This document shows positions 56,922 through 64,000 of a stretch of DNA of 64,000 nucleotides, piece by piece. Source of the DNA: Ipomoea triloba (taxonomy: Eukaryota > Streptophyta > Magnoliopsida > Solanales > Convolvulaceae). Location: assembly GCF_003576645.1 (NCBI RefSeq), contig NC_044923.1, forward strand, positions 20,486,479 to 20,550,478, read 5' to 3'. The translations under genes were made by a program, and so were the position numbers. Position 1 is the first letter of the stretch, and every line of letters starts with the position of its first letter. The notes under the pieces are model-generated. The model was not told the DNA's origin, searched no databases, and worked only from the letters and a program-made list of their open reading frames with translations.

Positions 56922-58157
56922 TGTAACACCCCCATTTTTCCACTTCCAAATTTATACCGAAATTTTGCTTTAATTTTTTTTTTCTTCACCAAAGGAATAT
57001 AACAATCCAATTTATTCAATATCAAAACACCTAATGAGGGTGATACCGCCACACTAGTCCTCCCATGACAAGTGTAAGGCTAACCAACCAAACCAACTTG
57101 AAATAATTATTCCAACCCAACAATAGTAATTTAGGATACATAACCAAAAGAACAACATCCAAAAATTTATCCAAAATAAAATATGTCCCAAAGAACTTAT
57201 TACAAGCTATCCACCTACTACATTATACTAGCGCGCTCTTCAACTTCAAGAACTTCCTGTTATTACAAAAACATTCAAAACAACACAATAACACAAAATT
57301 AGCACAAAGCTAAGTAAGGATTTACTCCACCTCGTAGAGAAAACAACACAATAAAAAGATTTGAAAAATTAACAATTTTTTTGTTTCAAACATTAGCCAT
57401 AAGGCACAATTCCTCAACCATTCCAAAAATCATATATAATTTTTTTATAGTAAAAACATAATCCACTTGTAAGTTAATAATTTGATTAAACCCGCTTATG
57501 GAAGAACAATATCCCGCAAAGGAAGCATTCCGTATATCCCGTAAAGGGAGCATTCCATATATCCCGTAAAGGGAGCATTCCATATATCCCGTAAAGGGAA
57601 CTTTCCATATCCCGTAAAGGGAACATTCCATAACGGGAGCAATCATATCCCATAACGGGAGCAATCATATCCCATAACGGGAGCATCATATCCCACAACG
57701 GGAGCAATCATATCCCATAACGGGAGCATACAAACTCAATCTTATCTTCCATTAAGGTTTTTATCAATTTTTTTTTTTGTTTTATATTTCCCACCATCAT
57801 AACATTTTAGCCCTTAGGCTCAAAACTCATTTAATCACGAATATAGTACACACTCCACCACTTATCAAAATTTCCTCAATGCTCAAAATATAAATTCAAT
57901 ACCTACCTCGTTTATAATCCAATTATACTCCATCATTTAATAAGAAAATATTTTGCTACAAATAATATAATGCATATATGATAACCTAAATAATCAACAT
58001 ACAGATATAAATCATTTGTATACATTCTTACGTCCTTAACATTTTAAAAGCATTANTAAGAAATCAATTGAATTTTGGACCCAAAGGATTTAAGAGAGTA
58101 TGGAAGAGAAAGAAATATTAAGTCATAAAGAAGATAGGGAAAATACCGGGTATCACA
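56922..58157 (-). repeat. Solo LTR S3 (Tekay/chromovirus-like)
   Basis: 1236 bp, TGTAACACCCCC...GGTATCACA, with perfect duplication CTTCT at 56917-56921 and 58158-58162. LTR B lacks it, which confirms the insertion. Includes GTGATACCGCCACACTAG, a minisatellite at 57487-57728 and one N at 58056. Confidence 0.92.
57487..57728. repeat. Minisatellite of 18-25 bp units in S3
   Basis: About ten units around ATATCCCGTAAAGGGAGCAT, grading into ATCATATCCCATAACGGGAG. Each unit holds a small inverted repeat (TCCCGTAAAGGGA or CCCATAACGGG). Open frames with repeated FTGYMECSLYGI are by-products. Confidence 0.9.
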
Positions 58158-58382
58158 CTTCTTCTGAACTATCTATAAGATTACAACACGAGACTTTCTA
58201 AGATGTTCACACAAGTTTCACCTTAAGCTTAAATATTTTCCGAGTTGAGCTCAAGTTACCCGGTTGTATCTTCGCTCTTAGTTTACTTGTCGAACTTACA
58301 TATAATTTCTATCTTTCGAGACTTAGGGGATTCTGAAATATATTTTGGTATCATCAAAACCTATTACATTATGTTCCTAACA

Positions 58383-58405
58383 ATTTCCCCCTTTTTGATG
58401 ATGTC
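58383..58405 (-). promoter_or_regulatory. Polypurine tract of copy D
   Basis: Minus strand ATCATCAAAAAGGGGGAAAT directly before the LTR, as in copy B. Confidence 0.85.
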
Positions 58406-58666
58406 AACACTTATACTTACTCGTATGGCTGATTAGCAAGAAAAGAACATTGATTTTATTTTCAGCGCATACGGTAAGTTTGACAAGCGAGCTAATCTGC
58501 TAAAGCATGAAGTAAGAACTCACGCAACACCCCAGCAAAAGATATATATATATTAACATAAAGGGAATGTTTTACAAGACTTTAGCAGAAAAGATAAGAT
58601 AGAAGAAGACAAAAGAGATCAAGAACAATCAGAGATGATCAAGAAAGAGTTATGGACTACGAGAGC
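58406..58666 (-). other. 3' untranslated spacer of copy D
   Basis: About 260 bp nearly identical to 8177-8437. No ORF. Confidence 0.7.
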
Positions 58667-61600
58667 TTACTTCTTGTTTGCTAGAATCTTCTTGTTGATT
58701 GCTTCTCGTGTCTTGATGGGGTCTTTTGTGTCTACCAAACTCAGATAGTCATCTGTGACATGGAAGAATAGGTAGTTCCTGAAAGCCTCCTCAACAAACT
58801 CACCTTCAATTACTTCATTCTTCCACCAATAGATACATTCTTCTGGAGACATGTTGCTGTGAAGAGACATTCCAACATACTTCACCAGATTGAAGATCTG
58901 ATGAACGAGACTTTGCTCGGTGTCTTCTCTATTCCCGAACTTGAAGGCGATTAACTTTTGTTCATCTTTTCTTTCTTTCTCTGTTTGTTGTTCTTGCCTT
59001 TTCCTTTTTCTTTCTCTGTCTTCTTCTCTTCTCTTCTCTAACTCTTTTGTGCGCTGAACCCTTAGATCCTCCTTCCTCTTGGTTTCCTCCACTGCCTTGC
59101 TTATTGTCTTTGGGACTTTTGGAGGAGGTCCAGCTGGTTCACTTGCTGCCCTTTTCTTCTTGCTAGTTGTTGATGTCTTTCCCTGAGTATTTTCCCCCTT
59201 GGTGGCATCATCTGCGCGGGAAAGGAGGTTGGGCATGCCTTTGAAGAGTGCTTGAAGTTGGGCAGGTACTTGGTTCGACAGGTCATCGAGTAGGGCTTTC
59301 ATCACATCCTGTCGAAGTTCACTAGAATTGTGGAAAGCTCGAAGCTCGGCACGTAAATCGGCTACTTCAGCCTTTGCTTTCTCAGCTTCTGCTCGAGCTA
59401 CCGCAGCCTCATTTGCAGCCCGTTGTGCTGCATCCTCAGCCCATACTACTTGATCGAGAAGTTCTGCATGACGGCCTTGGGATTCACTTGTGCCAGCGGC
59501 AGGCATTGCAGCATTGCGGACAACAGTGAGTATCCTCTCGAGCTGAGCCATCTTCTGAGATTGATCAGCCATGAATTGATGCACTTCGCCAATGAAAGCT
59601 TCTTCGGCCTGCTGATCATAGTCAGAAGTAGAAGAAGAGAAGTGAGAAGTACCTTTTATCGGAAGGGACTTGGGTGCTTCCAGATTTCCACCCATGACTT
59701 GCAATTGCGAGTCCACCTTTCGATTGAGTTCATGAGGACCAGCAGGGACACTGGGATCAGAGCTCGAAGGTAGCTCCATATCAGGCGCTTCCCGGTTTCC
59801 ACCTGAGGGATGGATCACTTCTTGCTCTTCACCTCTCGAGCCTGGAGCCTCAGCTTCAGCAACCGTTGGGATTGGATCAGCCAGGGAGGGATTTTCTGTA
59901 TTGGACGCTTCCTGGTTTCCATCCAATGGAAGTTCCCCCTCAGCGTCACCTCTCGAACCAGTGCTGGGAACTTGGTCATCTGCTGGTGGGGTTGAAGATG
60001 AGGTGTCGACAGGTGCTTCCCTATTTCCACCTCCGATAATTACATCTTCTTCCTTAGTATCTCTCGAACCAGCAGGACTTTGCACAGTCTGCTCTTGTTG
60101 CTCTTTCTGCTCCATATCGATAGGAAAGCCTGGGAGTTGGAGCAACAAAATTTCACCCTCTCGAACTGGCTGAGCTTCATCTGTGGCATTCGAGGGTGTG
60201 GACTCAGGTGGTGGCAAAAGAAGAACAGTGTTAGGGGCCACCTCAAGTGCTTCAGAGGTCTCGGATTCACCTCTCGAAGAAGCTACCTGATCGTCCAGAG
60301 TAGAGTCATTCACTTGGGACAGGGGGATTGCTGCCGTTGGAATTGGAGTTTTAGGATCATCTCGAGCAACCCCAGAGGTCTCTCCTGGACCTCTCGTGTG
60401 TTCTACAGTTTGTCCCAAGGATATAGCAGTGGCGAGCCTGATATCTTCTCGAAATTGGGCATCAAGTTCTGGGTCCTCCTCAGGCTCAACCTCTGTTTCA
60501 TCAGCAGCTATGCCCTTCCCTTTATCAGTTCTCCCAAGATTTCTCTTGGTTGCATTCATTTCATGGGCAAGGTCAAGAAGTTCATGAGCTGGGATTTCAG
60601 ACATTCCCAACCACTGGAGAGCAAACTGTTCTTCTGTCTCCATTTCTACTGCCTGTGCTATCAGTTGGTGAAATGGACCTGTTCTCCAGTTAATCCATCT
60701 GAGTACCCTGGAGAAACCATCGATTATAGGTGCAGCTGCAACTCCCAACTGAGTAGTGACCTCTTCATCTCCATCATTCTGCCCGTCAGACAGAATCTCT
60801 GTAGTAGAAATGGCTTCCACAGTCGGTTCAGTGATCTCTCGATCGTTATTCGAGAGATCATTTTCCAATCTGAGATCTGCTATTACTTGAGCAACTGATC
60901 TATCAATTTGAGCAGATTCAGTGGGCGTTAACTCAACATTATGAGCCCATTGTACTGGGTCCCTGACCACAGTGCCCTGTTCAACATCAGCAGATTCGAA
61001 ATAGTCTTGAACTTCAGCTGTTGGAGCAGTTATCTCTCGAACCACCTGTCGTGGTTCCACAATATCTGCCTGTACTGGATCACTGATCCCAGTACCTTCA
61101 ATCTCTCGAGTCTCCTCTCGAGGTATATCCACATATTCATCATCACCACCAGTATTAACATCAACAAAACTTTCGCCGGTGATGGATCTTGTAGGGGGCA
61201 CTCTCTCAACCTCAGCAGCTAGTGTAACCTGAGGTTCCCCCTGGGCTTGTGCCCTGTCCTCGAATGGTACTTGAATTGCTGAAGGTGTTACTTCTCGAAT
61301 TTGGGTGATGGTTTTGGCTTTCTTAGCCCTCTTTGGCAAGGCAACCCTCTTGATCAGGGTATCCAGAGGCTCACCATCAGATTCCTTCTCCTTGGCTGGG
61401 GCTTTCCTTTTGCCCCTTCCCTTAGGCTTTGAGGGAGAAGGTGCAACCTTAACACCTTTAGCCTTTGGAGCTTGAGATTTCGTCCTACCCATATAGGTAT
61501 TCCGATGAACCTCTCGCCCTTCCCTCAGTTGTAAGCCCTTCAAACTCAAAAGATATTGAACAACAAAACCGAAACCAACCTTTTTACAGATCGTCAGGTT

Positions 61601-62425
61601 GGTGTTGGAGACTGAGCTTTGCACTTGTTGTTGGAGGAAGTTGAAGATGATATGGGCCCAGTCCATTTTGTTGTTGTTCCAGATGGCGTGGAGGATTTTG
61701 AGGATGTCCAGATTAATTTCGTCAGTTCCAGACACCTTGCCGAGCACGAATTTCATGATAAGGTCGGCAGCAAGAGCAAACCTCTCCTTTAGGTGGAACT
61801 TGCGGAGGGCAGAGGATGCTCTGGGCGGTGCAGTTTCCAGCCGGATTTTGTCCCAAAAAGCTTGCTTGTCCAAGTTATAATCCGAGAGGTGCTGGACTGC
61901 TTCCTCCGACGTTGCGAAGTCGAATGCTGCTCTGACGTCACCCACAGAGGTCGTGATATGGATCTCATTGAACCGACTCTCTATTTTGCCCTTCGTGACC
62001 TTGGCATTCGCGAACCATTTAGTGAAGTCGAGTTCATGAATGGTTTGGTAGTCGTGTGTCATGTATTTCATAAGTCCTACTTTTTCGAACTTCTTCAGGA
62101 CTCTCTCCGCCATCGTTGGGTTCGTCGAGTGAGCAACGAAACCATCTCTGTCAAGGATACTCCCCGCCTTGACTTGTTTTATCTGAGAGCGTATGTGTTC
62201 ACTCCCCGCCTTGACTTGTTTTATCTGAGAGCGTATGTGTTCCAGCTCCGCCTTGACTTGTTTTATCTGAGAGCGTATGTGTTCCAGCTCCGCCTTGACT
62301 TGTTTTATCTGAGAGCGTATGTGTTCCAGCTCCCTCTTGACTTGTTTTATCTGAGAGCGTATGTGTTCCAGCTCCCTTTGGTATGCACCGGAAGATGAGG
62401 ATGATGATGATGATTCAGACGCCAT
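58667..62425 (-). CDS. Sirevirus env-like ORF, intact, 1252 codons
   Basis: Layout: Ser-rich start (MASESSSS); five tandem 14-residue units of ELEHIRSQIKQVK type at about 17-86 (one unit in copy A, extra units probably artefactual); a helical domain at about 90-310 resembling 'putative plant transposon protein' ORFs; a basic stretch with KGRGKRKAPAKEKE and KRAKKAK (nuclear-signal-like) at about 315-380; an acidic middle with VLRWINWRTGPFHQLI; four GSRG/GNREAP repeats at about 760-900; an Ala/Glu coiled coil at about 990-1050; a charged helix; and a C-terminal domain ending INKKILANKK. No signal peptide or membrane segment, so an envelope role is unsupported. It lies after pol position, before the polypurine tract, and has its own TATA box. 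Confidence 0.82.
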   Translation of the reverse strand: MASESSSSSSSSGAYQRELEHIRSQIKQVKRELEHIRSQIKQVKAELEHIRSQIKQVKAELEHIRSQIKQVKAGSEHIRSQIKQVKAGSILDRDGFVAHSTNPTMAERVLKKFEKVGLMKYMTHDYQTIHELDFTKWFANAKVTKGKIESRFNEIHITTSVGDVRAAFDFATSEEAVQHLSDYNLDKQAFWDKIRLETAPPRASSALRKFHLKERFALAADLIMKFVLGKVSGTDEINLDILKILHAIWNNNKMDWAHIIFNFLQQQVQSSVSNTNLTICKKVGFGFVVQYLLSLKGLQLREGREVHRNTYMGRTKSQAPKAKGVKVAPSPSKPKGRGKRKAPAKEKESDGEPLDTLIKRVALPKRAKKAKTITQIREVTPSAIQVPFEDRAQAQGEPQVTLAAEVERVPPTRSITGESFVDVNTGGDDEYVDIPREETREIEGTGISDPVQADIVEPRQVVREITAPTAEVQDYFESADVEQGTVVRDPVQWAHNVELTPTESAQIDRSVAQVIADLRLENDLSNNDREITEPTVEAISTTEILSDGQNDGDEEVTTQLGVAAAPIIDGFSRVLRWINWRTGPFHQLIAQAVEMETEEQFALQWLGMSEIPAHELLDLAHEMNATKRNLGRTDKGKGIAADETEVEPEEDPELDAQFREDIRLATAISLGQTVEHTRGPGETSGVARDDPKTPIPTAAIPLSQVNDSTLDDQVASSRGESETSEALEVAPNTVLLLPPPESTPSNATDEAQPVREGEILLLQLPGFPIDMEQKEQQEQTVQSPAGSRDTKEEDVIIGGGNREAPVDTSSSTPPADDQVPSTGSRGDAEGELPLDGNQEASNTENPSLADPIPTVAEAEAPGSRGEEQEVIHPSGGNREAPDMELPSSSDPSVPAGPHELNRKVDSQLQVMGGNLEAPKSLPIKGTSHFSSSTSDYDQQAEEAFIGEVHQFMADQSQKMAQLERILTVVRNAAMPAAGTSESQGRHAELLDQVVWAEDAAQRAANEAAVARAEAEKAKAEVADLRAELRAFHNSSELRQDVMKALLDDLSNQVPAQLQALFKGMPNLLSRADDATKGENTQGKTSTTSKKKRAASEPAGPPPKVPKTISKAVEETKRKEDLRVQRTKELEKRREEDRERKRKRQEQQTEKERKDEQKLIAFKFGNREDTEQSLVHQIFNLVKYVGMSLHSNMSPEECIYWWKNEVIEGEFVEEAFRNYLFFHVTDDYLSLVDTKDPIKTREAINKKILANKK
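62155..62385. repeat. Staggered tandem repeat in env-like ORF (likely assembly stutter)
   Basis: Five copies of about 42 bp containing GACTTGTTTTATCTGAGAGC; copies extend stepwise to the right. Copy A and the duplicate at 63294 each have one copy. Because the unit is a multiple of three it leaves the frame open. Confidence 0.78.
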
Positions 62426-63292
62426 TGTTTGAGGTGTTGGAGGGAATGTGTACAGTGTTTAGGATTTGGGGGTTTTGGGTATTCGGTTTGAGCTTGAATC
62501 CGGGTGAGGAAGAGGAAATTTGCTTTTATATCATGTGGATTCGGGTAGGGTTGAGAGCTTGACCCGAAAAAGGGATCCCGGTTAATTTAAAAGAATTGAA
62601 AGGTCAGAAATACCCTTTTATAACGGTTATGTATGTAAGGTATGGTAAGGGTATTTTGGTAAGATATAATACGGTTTTGGTTAGTGGGATATAAAGAGAT
62701 GATATTTATATAAGCATGCTCCCACTCATCAAGATAATGCCTTTAAGTACGGAAAACCGTCAGTAACCGAAGATCACGTGGCTAACATTAATGCCCAAAG
62801 TTAGCCATTCCACATATATCCGTTGAGCTCATCAGTTTCACCTCTCGAAGGTGAACCGTCTTCCAATTGAGTTTAAGGATCTTCCCCCTGAGTGATTGAT
62901 CCCTAAACCTCCTTATTCCTCTGTCTTGATCTGGTTAAGGATCTTCCCCCTGAGTGATTGATCCCTAACCCTCCTTATTCCTCCTTTTAGAGATACGTAG
63001 ATAGTCAGTTTGATATCTTTCGAAGTGATCTCTCGAATTACCCTTCCTCGTATTTCTCGAACTACCCTTCTTCGAGACATAACATAAACAGGCAAACTGA
63101 ACATGTATCTCTCGAACTACCTTTCGAACACAGATTGCGATAAGGAGACAAGATTGATTCATCAAAAGATATCACTTGGAACATTTCCTCAAGTTCATTT
63201 AGTGATTTCAGATACATTACATATGAATCAATATCCTATTAGATTCCATAGAAACTTTTGTTTGGCCTTGGACAACCTAATAGGAATCTAAC
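62426..63292 (-). other. Spacer and promoter region upstream of env-like ORF (copy D)
   Basis: Matches 2532-3415 of copy A. Includes TATAAAA (62524-62530, minus) about 100 bp before the ATG, the duplicated AAGGATCTTCCCCCTGAGTG segment and many TCTCGAA motifs. Compared with A it lacks about 12 bp near 62550. Ends at an N (63293). Confidence 0.7.
62524..62530 (-). promoter_or_regulatory. Putative TATA box for the env-like ORF of copy D
   Basis: TATAAAA on the minus strand, same position relative to the ATG as in copy A. Confidence 0.5.
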
Positions 63293-63293
63293 N

Positions 63294-64000
63294 GGATACT
63301 CCCCGCCTTGACTTGTTTTATCTGAGAGCGTATGTGTTCCAGCTCCCTTTGGTATGCACCGGAAGATGAGGATGATGATGATGATTCAGACGCCATTGTT
63401 TGAGGTGTTGGAGGGAATGTGTACAGTGTTTAGGATTTGGGGGTTTTGGGTATTCGGTTTGAGCTTGAATCCGGGTGAGGAAGAGGAAATTTGCTTTTAT
63501 ATCATGTGGATTCGGGTAGGGTTGAGAGCTTGACCCGAAAAAGGGATCCCGGTTAATTTAAAAGAATTGAAAGGTCAGAAATACCCTTTTATAACGGTTA
63601 TGTATGTAAGGTATGGTAAGGGTATTTTGGTAAGATATAATACGGTTTTGGTTAGTGGGATATAAAGAGATGATATTTATATAAGCATGCTCCCACTCAT
63701 CAAGATAATGCCTTTAAGTACGGAAAACCGTCAGTAACCGAAGATCACGTGGCTAACATTAATGCCCAAAGTTAGCCATTCCACATATATCCGTTGAGCT
63801 CATCAGTTTCACCTCTCGAAGGTGAACCGTCTTCCAATTGAGTTTAAGGATCTTCCCCCTGAGTGATTGATCCCTAAACCTCCTTATTCCTCTGTCTTGA
63901 TCTGGTTAAGGATCTTCCCCCTGAGTGATTGATCCCTAACCCTCCTTATTCCTCCTTTTAGAGATACGTAGATAGTCAGTTTGATATCTTTCGAAGTGAT
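63294..64000 (-). repeat. Near-copy of 62155 to about 63030 after an N
   Basis: Starts GGATACTCCCCGCC like 62155 and then follows copy D apart from having a single 14-residue unit instead of five. It carries the env-like start codon (about 63394), TATA box (63495-63501) and spacer again. Joined to D by one N. Either a real tandem duplication or a misjoin; the latter is more likely. Confidence 0.75.

Larger units (their letters stand above)
55358..58382 (-). repeat. 3' LTR of copy D, containing solo LTR S3
   Basis: About 1784 bp without S3. TGTTGGTCCC on the left, TCCTAACA on the right, polypurine tract next door at 58383. Closely matches LTR B, including TATAAAAA (minus, 56314-56321) and the TCTCGA cluster. 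Confidence 0.92.
55358..63292 (-). mobile_element. Sirevirus-like copia element D, 3' part
   Basis: Minus-strand element: spacer and promoter (62426-63292), env-like ORF (58667-62425), polypurine tract, 3' LTR (55358-58382). Gag and pol would lie beyond 63292, but the sequence there breaks at an N and repeats itself. D is inserted in LTR G5. The same family as A and B. Confidence 0.88.

Noticed and set aside
57487..57728. CRISPR-like array
   Set aside because: Units are contiguous with no unique spacers and lie in a plant LTR; it is a minisatellite.
62200..62385. Genuine coiled-coil expansion of the env-like protein
   Set aside because: The extra 14-residue units show the same staircase pattern as three unrelated loci and are missing from sister copies; assembly stutter is the simpler reading.

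Overview
The window looks like nuclear DNA of a flowering plant, probably a gene-poor, retrotransposon-dense (pericentromere-like) block of a eudicot. The evidence is nested LTR retrotransposons of typical plant lineages: Ty1/copia Sirevirus-like with an env-like ORF, Ty3/gypsy Athila-like with tRNA-Asp primer sites, and chromovirus/Tekay-like LTRs with a tRNA-iMet primer site. There is also one MITE and many AT-rich microsatellites. I found no host protein gene, rRNA, tRNA gene or CRISPR array. The species cannot be told from the sequence.

Layout. (1) 1-10168: broken Sirevirus-like copies, mostly minus strand. Copy A keeps integrase C-terminus, RT, RNase H, a small basic ORF and the N-terminal half of a large env-like ORF, which then flips orientation at about 851. 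Copy B supplies a 3' LTR (6392-8153), its polypurine tract and the C-terminal half of the env-like ORF. At 10168 B is fused to the 5' end of another copia element, C. (2) 10392-42604: the C LTR is split by a 31.5-kb Athila-like element G1 (10612-42104, 5-bp duplication CCAAC on both sides). G1 carries gag, protease, RT, RNase H, integrase and an env-like ORF, all damaged. It hosts three nested insertions: a three-LTR hybrid P-Q-P (13958-22914, duplication GGCAA), a pol-less Athila-like element G2 (30249-38159), and a MITE in its 3' LTR (40661-41464, duplication TTA). (3) 42605-47520: minus-strand Athila-like element G3 with a gag-like ORF and no pol, broken by a plus-strand LTR piece G4. (4) 47521-55357: gypsy LTR piece G5 holding two solo LTRs, S1 (3.5 kb, CTTTA) and S2 (3.3 kb, GTATG). 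(5) 55358-63292: Sirevirus-like copy D on the minus strand, with a 3' LTR containing solo LTR S3 (1.2 kb, CTTCT) and an intact 1252-codon env-like ORF. (6) 63294-64000: a near-copy of 62155 to about 63030 after a single N, probably an assembly duplication.

How the parts work together. The elements are parasites that need gag-pol from elsewhere. G2, G3 and P-Q-P have no pol and could only have moved in trans. The most interesting signals are non-coding. First, a three-tier RNA hairpin in the 3' regions of G1, G2 and G3, whose arms change in sequence but keep pairing. Second, a shorter box with a variable-stem hairpin after the ORFs. Third, GC-rich palindrome clusters just upstream of TATA-like boxes in five gypsy LTR families, repeated inside G1 and G2 just upstream of the env-like ORF, which suggests a second promoter for that ORF. 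Four loci carry staggered tandem repeats of about 40 bp that look like assembly stutter, and they alter apparent ORFs.
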